A stretch of DNA of 64,000 bases from Sphingomonas sp. PP-CC-1A-547. GTDB lineage: Bacteria > Pseudomonadota > Alphaproteobacteria > Sphingomonadales > Sphingomonadaceae. The notes under the pieces were generated by a model. It ran no database searches, was not told where the DNA came from, and saw only the letters and a list, made by a program, of their open reading frames with translations. The position numbers and the translations under genes were made by a program. Of the stretch, positions 50,604-59,058 are shown piece by piece (the stretch's first letter is position 1; each line of letters begins with the position of its first letter). The stretch is taken from NCBI RefSeq assembly GCF_003610375.1, contig NZ_RAPZ01000011.1:806001-870000 (forward strand). Reading direction: 5' to 3'.

Positions 50604-50731
50604 GCCCTCTCCCTCGGGGAGAGGGAAAGGCGCGCAAGCGCCGAGGGTGAGGGCACGGGCAACGCCAGCACGTGCCCTCACCCTTCCGCCGCGCAATAGC
50701 GCGTCTCCCTCCCTCTCCCCGAGGAAGAGGG
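50604..50731. repeat. Interspersed palindromic element, CCCTCTCCC family
   Basis: A nested palindrome of about 128 bases: CCCTCTCCC/GGGAGAGGG hairpins at both ends and GAGGGTGAGGGCACG facing CGTGCCCTCACCC in the middle. Half of it recurs at 15817-15885. It separates hpd from hmgA and may attenuate or end the hpd transcript. Confidence 0.8.
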
Positions 50732-50798
50732 GACAGGAAAAGAGTTTGAACGGCCGGCGGTTCGGGTGTTGACCGGAACAGGTGACGGAGAGGAAGCC

Positions 50799-52133
50799 AT
50801 GACAATCCACCAGCCGACCAATGCCGCAGGCGAGACCGCCGGCCAGACCGAAGACACGGCGTATCAGCCCGGCTTCGGCAACCACGTATCGACCGAGGCG
50901 ATCCCCGGCGCGCTGCCGATCGGTCGCAATTCACCGCAGCGCCCCGCGTTCGGCCTCTACACTGAGCAACTCTCTGGCACCGCCTTCACCGCACCGCGCC
51001 ACGAGAACCGCCGCAGTTGGCTCTACCGGATGCGCCCGACCGCCGAGCATCCGCCGTTCGAGCGCTATGCCGGCGCCAAGCGGTTCGCGCCCGGCACGAC
51101 CGACGCGCCGCTCGCGCCCAACCGCCTGCGCTGGGATCCGATCGAGGCGCCCGCCCCTGGTACCGACTTGATCGACGGCATGACGACGATGCTCGCCAAC
51201 CGCGATCCCGCCGATCTCGAAGGCGTCGCGCTCCACGTCTACGCCGCCAACACGGACATGACGACGCGCGTGTTCATGGATGCGGACGGCGAACTGCTGT
51301 TCGTGCCGCAGGCCGGACGACTCCGGTTGCTGACCGAACTCGGCCGGATCGACATCGTCCCTGGCCAGATCGCGCTCGTGCCGCGCGGCGTGCGCTTCCG
51401 CGCCGAACTCCCCGATGGGGAGGCACGCGGCTATGTCGCGGAGAATCACGGCGCGCTGTTCCGCCTGCCCGATCTTGGCCCGATCGGCGCCAACGGGCTG
51501 GCAAACCCCCGCGATTTCGAGACGCCGGTCGCCTGGTTCGAGGATCGCGACGAACCGGTCGAGGTCGTCCAGAAGTTCATGGGCTCGCTGTGGACCACGA
51601 CGCTCGACCACTCGCCGCTCGACGTCGTCGCATGGCACGGCAACCTCGCGCCGTGGCGCTACGACCTGTCGCGGTTCAACACGATCAACACGGTCAGCTT
51701 CGACCATCCCGATCCGTCGATCTTCACGCTGCTGACCTCGCCGAGCGACGTGCCTGGCCGCGCGAACGCCGATTTCGTGATCTTCCCGCCGCGCTGGATG
51801 GTCGCGGAGGGCACGTTCCGGCCGCCGTGGTTCCACCGCAACGTCATGTCCGAAGCGATGGGGCTGATCACCGGCGCGTACGATGCGAAGGCGGAGGGGT
51901 TCGCGCCGGGGGGGATCTCGCTGCACAATCTGATGTCGGGCCACGGGCCGGATCTCGCCAGTTGGCAGGGTGCGAGCGCGGCGGACCTGAAGCCGCACAA
52001 GATCGACGGGTCGATGGCGTTCATGCTGGAGAGCTGCTGGCCGTACAAGCCGACCGCCTATGCGCTCGAGCATTCGCAGCTTGATTACGACGCGGTCTGG
52101 TCGGATTTCCCCAAGGCGATCCTGCCGAAGTGA
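50799..52133 (+). CDS. hmgA: Homogentisate 1,2-dioxygenase
   Basis: 444-residue Fe(II) ring-cleaving dioxygenase that opens homogentisate to maleylacetoacetate. It has the family N-terminus [19 protein letters not shown], and the metal-ligand region [13 protein letters not shown] and [11 protein letters not shown], giving His-Glu-His. SWLYRMRP and [20 protein letters not shown] (about residues 286-306) are also typical. ATG 50799 has GGAGAGGA directly upstream; a longer reading would start inside that ribosome site. Its stop overlaps the maiA start (GTGA). It is the second step of the pathway after hpd. Confidence 0.96.
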   Translation: MTIHQPTNAAGETAGQTEDTAYQPGFGNHVSTEAIPGALPIGRNSPQRPAFGLYTEQLSGTAFTAPRHENRRSWLYRMRPTAEHPPFERYAGAKRFAPGTTDAPLAPNRLRWDPIEAPAPGTDLIDGMTTMLANRDPADLEGVALHVYAANTDMTTRVFMDADGELLFVPQAGRLRLLTELGRIDIVPGQIALVPRGVRFRAELPDGEARGYVAENHGALFRLPDLGPIGANGLANPRDFETPVAWFEDRDEPVEVVQKFMGSLWTTTLDHSPLDVVAWHGNLAPWRYDLSRFNTINTVSFDHPDPSIFTLLTSPSDVPGRANADFVIFPPRWMVAEGTFRPPWFHRNVMSEAMGLITGAYDAKAEGFAPGGISLHNLMSGHGPDLASWQGASAADLKPHKIDGSMAFMLESCWPYKPTAYALEHSQLDYDAVWSDFPKAILPK

Positions 52134-52774
52134 GCCTGACGCTGCACGGCTATTGGCGCTCGACCACCGCCTACCGCGTCCGCATCGCGCTTGCCCTGAA
52201 GGGCGTGGCGTATGCGCAGGTCACGCACGATCTTCGCAAAGGCGCGCAACGCGAGCCGGGGTATCGCGCGCTCAATCCGCAAGGGCTCGTGCCGGCGCTG
52301 GACACTGATGACGCGGTTCTGACTCAGAGTCCCGCAATCCTCGAATGGATCGACGAGACCTATCCCGATCCACCGCTGCTCCCAGTTGGCGCCAACGATC
52401 GGGCTATTGTCCGTGCGATGGCCGCGACGATCGCGTGCGACATTCATCCGGTGAACAATCTTCGCATCCTGAACGCCTTGCGGACCGAGTTCGGGGCCGA
52501 CGAGGCAGCGGTAAACCGCTGGATCGCGCGTTGGATCGGCGATGGGTTCGCTGCGCTGGAGACGCAGATCTCGCGGTATGGTGATGGCTTCGCGTTCGGC
52601 GTGATACCGACGATCGCCGATTGCCACCTCGTCCCGCAGGTCTACTCCGCGGAACGGTTTGCGGTCGATCTCTCGCCTTACCCCCGCCTTAAGGCCGCAG
52701 CCGACAAAGCCCGCGCCCTCCCCGCCTTCGCTGCCGCGCATCCCGACCGGCAGCCGGATGCCGACCGCGCATGA
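52130..52774 (+). CDS. maiA: Maleylacetoacetate isomerase
   Basis: 214-residue zeta-class glutathione transferase fold enzyme that turns maleylacetoacetate into fumarylacetoacetate, using glutathione as cofactor. The active-site serine region is [14 protein letters not shown], matching the zeta-class SSCS-like site in a variant form, with [42 protein letters not shown] and [18 protein letters not shown] (about 165-182) as family marks. The start is GTG 52130, overlapping the hmgA stop. The next enzyme, fumarylacetoacetase, is not in the window; a Rieske gene occupies the following position. Confidence 0.92.
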   Translation: MSLTLHGYWRSTTAYRVRIALALKGVAYAQVTHDLRKGAQREPGYRALNPQGLVPALDTDDAVLTQSPAILEWIDETYPDPPLLPVGANDRAIVRAMAATIACDIHPVNNLRILNALRTEFGADEAAVNRWIARWIGDGFAALETQISRYGDGFAFGVIPTIADCHLVPQVYSAERFAVDLSPYPRLKAAADKARALPAFAAAHPDRQPDADRA

Positions 52775-53136
52775 GCGACGGCGAACGGCTAAACGCGACA
52801 CCGGGCGGGATCAAGCTCGCGCCGCTTGATGCGATCGCGGACGGCAAGGCGCGCAACTTCGTGCTCCAGATGCGCGCCGGTCGCTTCCACGGCTTCGTAG
52901 TGCGCAACGACGACGCGGTGTTCGGCTATGTCGATCGATGCCCGCACATGGGCCTGCCGCTCGCGCAAGTGCTCGACGATTATCTCACGCCGCGTGGCGA
53001 CCTGATCGCGTGCAGTTGGCACTCCGCTCTGTTCGAGATCGACAGCGGCGCGTGCGTTGGTGGACCGTGCGGGGGAGCGCGACTGACGCCTTGGCCGGTC
53101 GCGGTGGTCGACGGGATGATCGTCACCGCAGGCTGA
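52771..53136 (+). CDS. Small Rieske [2Fe-2S] protein
   Basis: 121-residue single-domain Rieske ferredoxin-like protein. Both cluster motifs are present: CPHMG (Cys-x-His) near residue 53 and CSWHSALF (Cys-x-x-His) near 75, then a cysteine-containing [18 protein letters not shown]. It has no leader or membrane anchor. Its ATG overlaps the maiA stop by ATGA, so it belongs to the hmgA-maiA transcript. Such proteins serve as electron carriers or as oxygenase partners; here the partner is unknown. Carriage in a tyrosine operon is odd because neither hpd nor hmgA needs a reductase. Confidence 0.9.
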   Translation: MSDGERLNATPGGIKLAPLDAIADGKARNFVLQMRAGRFHGFVVRNDDAVFGYVDRCPHMGLPLAQVLDDYLTPRGDLIACSWHSALFEIDSGACVGGPCGGARLTPWPVAVVDGMIVTAG

Positions 53137-53192
53137 CGCGGCGGGCGACTTGCGCTAAAGGAGCGCACCTTCCCCCCCTGTACGATGAACCG

Positions 53193-54167
53193 ATGACCGA
53201 AACCCTGCCTATCCGCGTCGTGGCGCTGTACCGCTTCACGCCGTTCGCCGACATCGCCGCGATCCAGCCGCCGCTCGCGCTTGCGTGCTGTTCTAACGGC
53301 GTGAAGGGGACGCTGCTGCTCGCCGCGGAGGGGATCAACGGGACGATCGCCGGGTCCGAAGAGGCCATCGATGCGGTGCTCGCGCATATCCGCGCGCTGC
53401 CGGGATGTGCCGACCTCGACGTCAAGGAATCGCGCGCGGAGACGATGCCGTTTCACCGGATGAAGGTTCGGCTGAAGCGCGAGATCGTGACAATGGGCGA
53501 GCCCGCGATCGATCCGCTGGAGGGCGTCGGCCACTACGTCGAGCCCGAGGACTGGAACGCGCTGATCGCCGAGCCGGGGACGATCGTGATCGATACGCGC
53601 AACGACTATGAGGTCGCGGTCGGGACGTTTGCCGGCGCCGTCGATCCGCAGACGCGGACGTTCCGGGATTTTCCGGCGTGGTTTCGCGAGCATCGTGACG
53701 AACTGGTCGGGGACGGCCCGCCGCCGAAGATCGCGATGTTCTGTACCGGGGGGATACGCTGCGAGAAGTCGACTGCGTTTCTTAAGGCCGAGGGGCTGGA
53801 CGAGGTGTATCACCTGAAGGGCGGTATCCTGAAGTATCTGGAGACCGTGCCCGAGGCAGAGAGCCTTTGGGAGGGGGAATGTTTCGTGTTCGATCAGCGG
53901 GTTGCGGTTGGACATGGGATGGTCTTGGGAAGTCATGTGCTGTGCCATGCGTGCCGAATGCCGGTGAGCGTCGCAGATCGGTCGTCGCCGTTATACATGG
54001 AGGGGGTGAGTTGCCCGGCGTGTCACGATGCGCGCGATGAGTCGCAGCGGGCGGGTTATGCTGAGCGCGAGCGGCAAATGCGACTGGCTGAAGCTCGGGG
54101 CGAGGCGCATGTCGGGGCGGTGTTGCCGAAGACGCATGCGGGAACGGCCTGGGAGGTCGATGATTAA
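53193..54167 (+). CDS. trhO: tRNA uridine hydroxylase TrhO (rhodanese domain, UPF0176)
   Basis: 324-residue protein of the YceA/UPF0176 group, known as TrhO, which hydroxylates wobble uridine 34 of certain tRNAs. The N-terminal domain has [19 protein letters not shown]; the rhodanese domain has [15 protein letters not shown] and the active Cys in [12 protein letters not shown]; the C-terminal zinc-like part has CHACRMPVS and [12 protein letters not shown] 53193 ([15 protein letters not shown]) is the family start. A ribosome site is weak (AAAGGAG is about 28 bases away). A perfect palindrome follows the gene at 54183. Confidence 0.92.
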   Translation: MTETLPIRVVALYRFTPFADIAAIQPPLALACCSNGVKGTLLLAAEGINGTIAGSEEAIDAVLAHIRALPGCADLDVKESRAETMPFHRMKVRLKREIVTMGEPAIDPLEGVGHYVEPEDWNALIAEPGTIVIDTRNDYEVAVGTFAGAVDPQTRTFRDFPAWFREHRDELVGDGPPPKIAMFCTGGIRCEKSTAFLKAEGLDEVYHLKGGILKYLETVPEAESLWEGECFVFDQRVAVGHGMVLGSHVLCHACRMPVSVADRSSPLYMEGVSCPACHDARDESQRAGYAERERQMRLAEARGEAHVGAVLPKTHAGTAWEVDD

Positions 54168-54182
54168 CCAAGCAGAGAAGCT

Positions 54183-54237
54183 TGTTCACCCGCGAAGGCG
54201 GGTGCCCAGACTGGGCACCCGCCTTCGCGGGTGAACA
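54183..54237. repeat. Perfect 27-bp-arm palindrome between convergent genes
   Basis: Arms 54183-54209 and 54211-54237 are exact complements around a single A at 54210; each arm also contains a GCGAAGGC/GCCTTCGC turn. It lies 15 bases after the trhO stop and 11 bases before the end of the ankyrin gene. The perfect match suggests recent insertion or active maintenance. It may serve as a terminator in both directions. Confidence 0.9.
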
Positions 54238-54248
54238 CCTTGAGGGGG

Positions 54249-54770
54249 CTAGCCGGTCGTTGTGAAGCGCTTGGCCAACATCGCGTTCCCCTGCGACACC
54301 GCCAGCGAGTGTACGGTGTTCCCTGCCGCATCGACGATCGCCGGGTCCGCGCCGTGCTCCAGCAACAGGTCGATGATCGCCGTCCTGTTTACCAGCGCCG
54401 CCATCATCAACGCCGTCTGTCCGACGCCGTTACGCCGGTTCACGTCCGCGCCCGCATCGAGCAAAATCTCCGCGATCTCGGCATAGCCCTTGAAGCATAC
54501 GCCCATCAGCGCGGTGTTTCCGCGAGCATCCGCTGCGCCATCGACCTGCGCACCGGCCGCGAGGAGCGCTGCGGTCGCCTCCGCCTGGCCATTGTAGCTG
54601 GCGATCACCAGCGGCGTGTAGCCCTTCGCGTCGGTCACCTCGATATCGACGCCCGCCTGCAGCAGCGCCGGGATCATCTCGTCCCGTCCGGTCCGCGCGG
54701 CATCGAACATCAGTTCGACCAGCCGTTCCATCGGCGGCAACGGGGGCAACTCTCGCGCGTCAGTCATCAT
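54249..54770 (-). CDS. Ankyrin repeat protein
   Basis: 173-residue protein made of about four ankyrin repeats: DEMIPALLQAGVDIEVTDAKGYTPLVIA, GQAEATAALLAAGAQVDGAADARGNTALMG, and two more, spanning residues about 30-165 (cores GYTPL, GNTAL, GQTAL). It has no signal peptide. These repeats bind other proteins. The start at 54770 (or 54767, since two ATGs are adjacent) lies inside the end of the glutathionylspermidine synthase-like gene, an 11-base overlap, so it belongs to that operon and probably works with it or with the PspA protein. Its partner is unknown. Confidence 0.9.
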   Translation of the reverse strand: MMTDARELPPLPPMERLVELMFDAARTGRDEMIPALLQAGVDIEVTDAKGYTPLVIASYNGQAEATAALLAAGAQVDGAADARGNTALMGVCFKGYAEIAEILLDAGADVNRRNGVGQTALMMAALVNRTAIIDLLLEHGADPAIVDAAGNTVHSLAVSQGNAMLAKRFTTTG

Positions 54771-55929
54771 TCGCCTCGATGATATGCGGCACGAACCGCG
54801 CGAGATTGCGCGTCACGACCGTGTCGTCCTCCCGAACGCCGATCCCGGCGGCTTCGTTGCCGACCATCCATGCGCCGATCACCGGATGCCGGCCATCGAA
54901 CACCGGCGGCGGTGCATAGGCCTGGCGGATTGCGCCCTCCGCGCCATAGCCCTGATCGAGCACGTCGTGGCCGCTCTCGCCGATCACCTCGACGTTCGCG
55001 CCTTCGCGCGAGAACAAAGGCTTGCGCACGTACTTAGGCCCGAGGATCTTCGCAGCGGGATCGTCGTCGAAGAATGCGGGGAGCAGGTTCGGATGCTCGG
55101 GATGCCGCTCCCACAACAGCGGCAGGATGCCCTTGTTCGACAGGATCGACTTCCACGCGGGCTCTATCCAGCGCACGTCGGCGCGCGACAGGTTCGGCGC
55201 GTAGGGCTCGCGGAGCATGAACTCCCACGGGTACAGCTTGAACGCCGCCTGCACCTCGAAGCCATCGGTATCGACGAAGCGTCCGTCCGCTGCGAGGCCG
55301 ATGTCCTTCATCTCGACGAACTTCGGCTCGATCCCGACTTGGCTGGCCAGATCCTCGAAGAACCGCACCGTCTGACGGTCCTCGATCGCCGACGCATCCG
55401 CGGCGAAATGGACGAAACCGCCGCTCGGGAACAGCGCCCGGAACCGCTCGCGCAGCTTGTCGAACAGGCTGTTGAACTGGTCCGTCCCCGCCGGCAACGC
55501 ACCGCTCGCCAGCAGGTCCTCAAGCCACATCCACTGGAACGTCGCGCATTCGAACACCGACGTCGGCGTATCGGCATTATACTCGTAGAGCTTGGCCGGT
55601 CCGGTGCCATCATAGGCGAAATCGAACCGCCCGTAGAGCGACGGCTGGCGCGTCCGCCACGTCTCCGCGACATAGTTCCACTGCTCGCGGGGGATCGCGA
55701 GGCGTTCCATTAACTGCTGATCGCGGACCACCTCGTCGACCAGATCGAGGCACATCGCGTGCAACTGTTCGGCGGCGGGTTCGAGGTCGTCCTCGATCTC
55801 CGCCAGCGTGAAGGCGTACGCCGCGCCCTCGTCCCAATAGGGTTCGCCATCCGTGTCATGATAGACGAACCCAATCGCGTCGGCCCGTTCGCGCCAGTCG
55901 CCGCGCGGGTCGACCGCGATCCGGCGCAT
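54760..55929 (-). CDS. Glutathionylspermidine synthase family ATP-grasp protein (YjfC/YgiC-like)
   Basis: 389-residue ATP-grasp ligase resembling the synthetase half of glutathionylspermidine synthase. It carries KLYEYNADTPTS, FVHFAADASAIEDRQTVRFF (about 175-195), VQAAFKLYPWEFMLREPYAP, ILSNKGILPLLWERHPEHPN, KYVRKPLFSREGANV and IGAWMVGNEAAGIGVRED, all seen in the YgiC/YjfC group. These lack the amidase half and have no proven product; the reaction is likely ATP-dependent amide or peptide bond formation. The start shares one base with the pspA stop, so the two are co-translated. It corresponds to yjfC of the enterobacterial yjf cluster. Confidence 0.92.
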   Translation of the reverse strand: MRRIAVDPRGDWRERADAIGFVYHDTDGEPYWDEGAAYAFTLAEIEDDLEPAAEQLHAMCLDLVDEVVRDQQLMERLAIPREQWNYVAETWRTRQPSLYGRFDFAYDGTGPAKLYEYNADTPTSVFECATFQWMWLEDLLASGALPAGTDQFNSLFDKLRERFRALFPSGGFVHFAADASAIEDRQTVRFFEDLASQVGIEPKFVEMKDIGLAADGRFVDTDGFEVQAAFKLYPWEFMLREPYAPNLSRADVRWIEPAWKSILSNKGILPLLWERHPEHPNLLPAFFDDDPAAKILGPKYVRKPLFSREGANVEVIGESGHDVLDQGYGAEGAIRQAYAPPPVFDGRHPVIGAWMVGNEAAGIGVREDDTVVTRNLARFVPHIIEANDD

Positions 55930-56678
55930 CAGGAGTCCGACGTCTTGGAGTCGTCGCGCTGCTCGATCTGCAACGTCTGGCCCAGTTCCGGCGTCTTTGG
56001 TGCGGTCAGGCGCGCGAGCACGTCGTCCGCGGACGATTGCCCCGGTCCGATGCCCGCAAGCCGGAGCTTCTCGTCAAGGTCAGCGCCGGTGCGACGGTCT
56101 TCCAACTCGCCTGCCGCCTTGATCCGCTCGCCACGGATCGCCTGACGCTCACGAATGCGCGCGAGGCTGTCTGCCGCCGAGCCGAGCTTGTTGCCCGCGC
56201 CCATGCTGCCCGACGCGACCGAAGCCTGCGCCTTCTGCACCGACTCGTTGACCTTGACGACCTCGACCTCGCGGCGGAGCTGTTCGATCTTGCGGTCGGT
56301 CTGCGCGACGGCGGTGTGGATCTGTTCCTCGGCGGCGCGCATGTCCTCGACCTGCGGGGACTTCAGCGCGATGTCCTGTTCGAGATCGGCGATCCGCTGC
56401 GCGACCTGGCGCGCGAGATCCATGTTGCCCTTCTCGACCGCGATGCGCGCCGAAGCCTCGTACTTGGTTGCCTGCGCGCGGAAGCTCTCGACCTCGGTTT
56501 CGAGGATGCGGCGACGCGCTACCAGCCCTGCGAGATCGTCGCGTGCCTTGCCCTGCGCCTTGTCGGCATCGCGAATTTCCTGGTCGAGTATACGCAGCGC
56601 GTTCGCGTCGACGACCGCCGCGCCCGCTTCGTGCGCGCCGGCACGACCGAGGGTGAAAAGCTTGCTCCAGATGGCCAT
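55929..56678 (-). CDS. PspA/IM30 family protein (YjfJ-like)
   Basis: 249-residue ESCRT-III-like membrane-binding protein. It is a long coiled coil: AIWSKLFTLGRAGAHEAGAA at the amphipathic N-terminus, EIRDADKAQGKARDDLAGL, LARQVAQRIADLEQDIALKS and RKIEQLRREVEVVKVNESVQKAQ (about 125-147), with a Gly/Ser break and a C-terminal LEDRRTGADLDEKLRLAG. PspA proteins oligomerise on damaged inner membrane. It lies between the ligase gene and a DUF2170 gene, as yjfJ does in E. coli. No pspF or pspBC is near, so regulation must differ from the classic system. Confidence 0.93.
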   Translation of the reverse strand: MAIWSKLFTLGRAGAHEAGAAVVDANALRILDQEIRDADKAQGKARDDLAGLVARRRILETEVESFRAQATKYEASARIAVEKGNMDLARQVAQRIADLEQDIALKSPQVEDMRAAEEQIHTAVAQTDRKIEQLRREVEVVKVNESVQKAQASVASGSMGAGNKLGSAADSLARIRERQAIRGERIKAAGELEDRRTGADLDEKLRLAGIGPGQSSADDVLARLTAPKTPELGQTLQIEQRDDSKTSDS

Positions 56679-56702
56679 GCCAGTCTCTCCGTTTGTATCA
56701 GT

Positions 56703-57137
56703 TCAGGCGGCGGGGATCTGCGCGTGGCGCAGGTCGGTGGCCGCATCGATCGCATTCTCGGCAAGTGTGCGCAGTTCGATGATTACGGTATCGAGCCGGC
56801 TCGACGTCGCAAGTTCGCCGAACAGCTCGTAATAGTCTCGGCCATCGACCGTACCGATCCCGAAGTTCGACAGCGGCACAAGCTTCTGCGACTTCAGCAG
56901 GCAGGTGTTGAACGCCAAAGGATCCTCCTGTTCGTCGCAGGGCCATAGCAAGGTCGAGCACGCGATCTGCGCCTCGCTGACGTTGACGAACAGTTCGAGG
57001 TCGCCGTGGTGGTGCATCGTCACTAGCAGCACCGGGTCAGCGCCTTCCAGGATCCGCGCGGAAAACTCGCCGGCTTTCGCAGGCTCGGACGTGTCGAGCG
57101 CGGCCTTCAGGCTGCGGACGGTCCAGATGTCGGTCAA
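56703..57137 (-). CDS. DUF2170 family protein (YjfI-like)
   Basis: 144-residue protein of the YjfI/DUF2170 group, starting TDIWTVRSLKAALDTSEP, then LLVTMHHHGDLELFVNVSE, NTCLLKSQKLVPLSNFGIG and YYELFGELATSSRLDTVIIEL (about 105-125). The fold resembles a chaperone-like small domain; function is unknown. The start is a TTG at 57137: GGGAG lies eight bases upstream and the family begins exactly here. A longer reading would translate straight through the inverted repeat at 57211, which is clearly not coding. It lies 24 bases before pspA and is the first gene of the leftward half of the module. Confidence 0.85.
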   Translation of the reverse strand: MTDIWTVRSLKAALDTSEPAKAGEFSARILEGADPVLLVTMHHHGDLELFVNVSEAQIACSTLLWPCDEQEDPLAFNTCLLKSQKLVPLSNFGIGTVDGRDYYELFGELATSSRLDTVIIELRTLAENAIDAATDLRHAQIPAA

Positions 57138-57210
57138 TGCAAGAACTCCCGTGCTTGTCGCTCGACCGCACACATAGGCTTTTCGCGAGCGCCTGCCACC
57201 CTCCCCACTT

Positions 57211-57294
57211 CCGTCATCCTGACGAAAGTCAGGACCCAGGGTCACGGAGGGCGGCGCTGTTGGCTCTGGGTCCTGACTTTCGTCAGGATGACGG
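57211..57294. repeat. Inverted repeat with perfect 29-bp arms in the yjf divergent region
   Basis: Arms 57211-57239 and 57266-57294 match exactly, each with its own small hairpin (CTGACGAAAGTCAG). The 26-base centre is GC-rich. It lies in the 225-base region between divergent yjfI-like and yjfK-like genes, so it may separate their promoters. It belongs to another palindrome class known in this window only here. Confidence 0.9.
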
Positions 57295-57362
57295 CGTTGC
57301 GCTTTGCGAGCCCGCGCGCTTTGGCCTAAGAGGCACGCCAACCACAGAGACGCGAGGATTGC

Positions 57363-58004
57363 ATGTTCGATCGCCTGTTCGGCCGCAAGCCAGCGCTTGA
57401 CGGCAACGCCCTGCCCGTCGTCCGCAACGTCACGTTGGGGCGCACGGTGACGGTTGATCCGCTGGCGTGGCGCCGGTTCGGCTCGGAACTCCTGTTTCCG
57501 TTCGACCGCGATACGCTGGTGATCGTTGCGCAGGGGCTAATCGACCTCAACGAAGGCGGCTTCGTCCACCGGTTCTACACCGACGACGATATCATGTTCC
57601 AGGCGGTGTCGAACGACCGCGACGGGCAGGACGTGACGGACGTCACGCTGTTCGCACCGTGGGACAGCAGCTATCCTTCGTCCGCCGCCGAGCGTCCGGC
57701 ATGGAAAAGCCGGCTCAAGGCGCGCACCTTTACCGCCGAGGGGCTGCCCGAATATAGCCGCGCATGGTTCGGTCCCGAAGCGAGCGAGCAGGAGCCGGTG
57801 ACGTTCTGGGAGGAACTGCACGACGACCGCGACGGGATCGTCGATCGCCGGATCTTCCAGACCTGCATGCTGTTCAGCCGCGACCTGCCGGGCGACGATG
57901 GGCGCGAATTGTTGCTCGCGATCGACATGGAGACCGAGTCCGGCGACGTCTCGTTCGAGATCATGCTTGGCGTGGCACTGGAACTCGGCGAGTTCAGGGC
58001 CTAG
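57363..58004 (+). CDS. DUF2491 family protein (YjfK-like)
   Basis: 213-residue cytosolic protein of the DUF2491 group: MFDRLFGRKPALDGNALPVV at the N-terminus, LGRTVTVDPLAWRRFGSELL, NEGGFVHRFYTDDDIMFQAV, VTLFAPWDSSYPSS, then FGPEASEQEPVTFWEELHDD (about 140-160). Function is unknown, but the gene is always found beside PspA-like, DUF350 and DUF2170 genes in E. coli and relatives. It is first in the rightward half of the module, divergent from yjfI. Its stop is 32 bases before the DUF350 gene. Confidence 0.88.
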   Translation: MFDRLFGRKPALDGNALPVVRNVTLGRTVTVDPLAWRRFGSELLFPFDRDTLVIVAQGLIDLNEGGFVHRFYTDDDIMFQAVSNDRDGQDVTDVTLFAPWDSSYPSSAAERPAWKSRLKARTFTAEGLPEYSRAWFGPEASEQEPVTFWEELHDDRDGIVDRRIFQTCMLFSRDLPGDDGRELLLAIDMETESGDVSFEIMLGVALELGEFRA

Positions 58005-58036
58005 CGTCGCGCGCAGACGGCTCCGGGGGAAATGCC

Positions 58037-58450
58037 ATGATCGACCAATACAGCTTCGGCGCCAGCGCGCTCGCCTTCCTGATCGCGTTCGTCGCGGCGG
58101 GCGCGTTCACGATCGTCTTCAAGATGGTCTATCAGGTCGCGACGCCGTATCATGAGAAGTCGCTGATCCGCGAAGGCAACACCGCCGCGGCAATCACGCT
58201 CGGCGCGGCGTTGCTCGGCTATGTCCTGCCACTCGCATCCGCGTTGACGCATACCGTCACGCTGCTCGAGTTCGCGGTGTGGGCGCTGCTCGCGGGCGTC
58301 ATTCAGATCGTGACGTTCCTGGTGGTCCAGCATTTCGTGATGCGCGACTTCAACGACCGGATCGTCCGCGGCGAAATCGCGGCGGCGACCTATATGGGCA
58401 GCATCTCGCTGTGCGTCGGCATCCTCAACGCCGCCTGCATGACGAACTGA
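58037..58450 (+). CDS. DUF350 family inner-membrane protein (YjfL-like)
   Basis: 137-residue polytopic membrane protein with four hydrophobic helices near residues 8-30, 48-70, 78-100 and 112-134. Visible features are FLIAFVAAGAFTIVFKMVYQ, the acidic-basic loop ATPYHEKSLIREGNTAAAI, GAALLGYVLPLAS and IVRGEIAAATYMGSISLCVG (about 108-128). Members occur with PspA-like and glutathionylspermidine-like genes; their activity is unknown. GGGGGA precedes the ATG. It is the likely membrane anchor point for the rest of the module. Confidence 0.9.
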   Translation: MIDQYSFGASALAFLIAFVAAGAFTIVFKMVYQVATPYHEKSLIREGNTAAAITLGAALLGYVLPLASALTHTVTLLEFAVWALLAGVIQIVTFLVVQHFVMRDFNDRIVRGEIAAATYMGSISLCVGILNAACMTN

Positions 58451-58461
58451 AGGGCATAGCG

Positions 58462-59031
58462 ATGAAGCGTTCCAGATCGATCGTTCTCACCAGCCTGATC
58501 GCAGGATCGGGCATCTCGTTGACAGCGTGCGACGGCGATGTCGGCGGCAAGCCCGTCGAGGCACAGAGCTATGCGTCGGTACAGGAGTGCCGTGCGGCGG
58601 GTGCGTTGTCGGCAGTCCAGTGCGATACCGCCTTCGAGCAGGCCAAGGCCGATGCCGCGAAGACTGCGCCACGGTTTCAGGACCGACAGACCTGCGAGGA
58701 GCAATACGGCGCCGCGCAGTGCGAGCCACGCAACAACGGCAATGGCGGAAGCTTCTTCACGCCGCTGTTGACCGGCTTCCTGGTCGGGCAGGCGCTCAAC
58801 GGTGGCTTCGGCAACCGCGGCGCACCGATGTACCGCGACCGCGACGGCAATTATTACGGTGGCGCCGGTGGCCGGATCAACCGGGACTATGTGACGGGCC
58901 GGACCCGCGTAGGCTCCGACGCCTTCACGCCAACCACCGCCAGAGCCCCTGCCCGCGTACAGTCGCGCAGTTCGGTGATCTCGCGCGGTGGCTTCGGCGG
59001 CGGCTTCGGTGGACGCAGCTTCGGGGGGTAA
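58462..59031 (+). CDS. DUF1190 lipoprotein (YgiB/YjfM-like)
   Basis: 189-residue exported lipoprotein: leader KRSRSIVLTSLIAGSGISLTAC with lipobox SLTAC. The N-terminal half has the family Cys pairs (VQECRAAG, AVQCDTAFEQAKADA, QTCEEQYGAAQCEP). The C-terminal half is low-complexity and Gly/Arg/Ser-rich (GGFGGGFGGRSFGG at the end), with tyrosine-rich RDRDGNYYGGAGGRINRDY in between (about 130-148). AAGGG precedes the ATG. It is the envelope-facing partner of the module, as YjfM is in E. coli, and may bind a cell-wall or lipid ligand. Confidence 0.88.
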   Translation: MKRSRSIVLTSLIAGSGISLTACDGDVGGKPVEAQSYASVQECRAAGALSAVQCDTAFEQAKADAAKTAPRFQDRQTCEEQYGAAQCEPRNNGNGGSFFTPLLTGFLVGQALNGGFGNRGAPMYRDRDGNYYGGAGGRINRDYVTGRTRVGSDAFTPTTARAPARVQSRSSVISRGGFGGGFGGRSFGG

Positions 59032-59058
59032 CGCGACCGTTACCCCCTCGCGGCGGGT

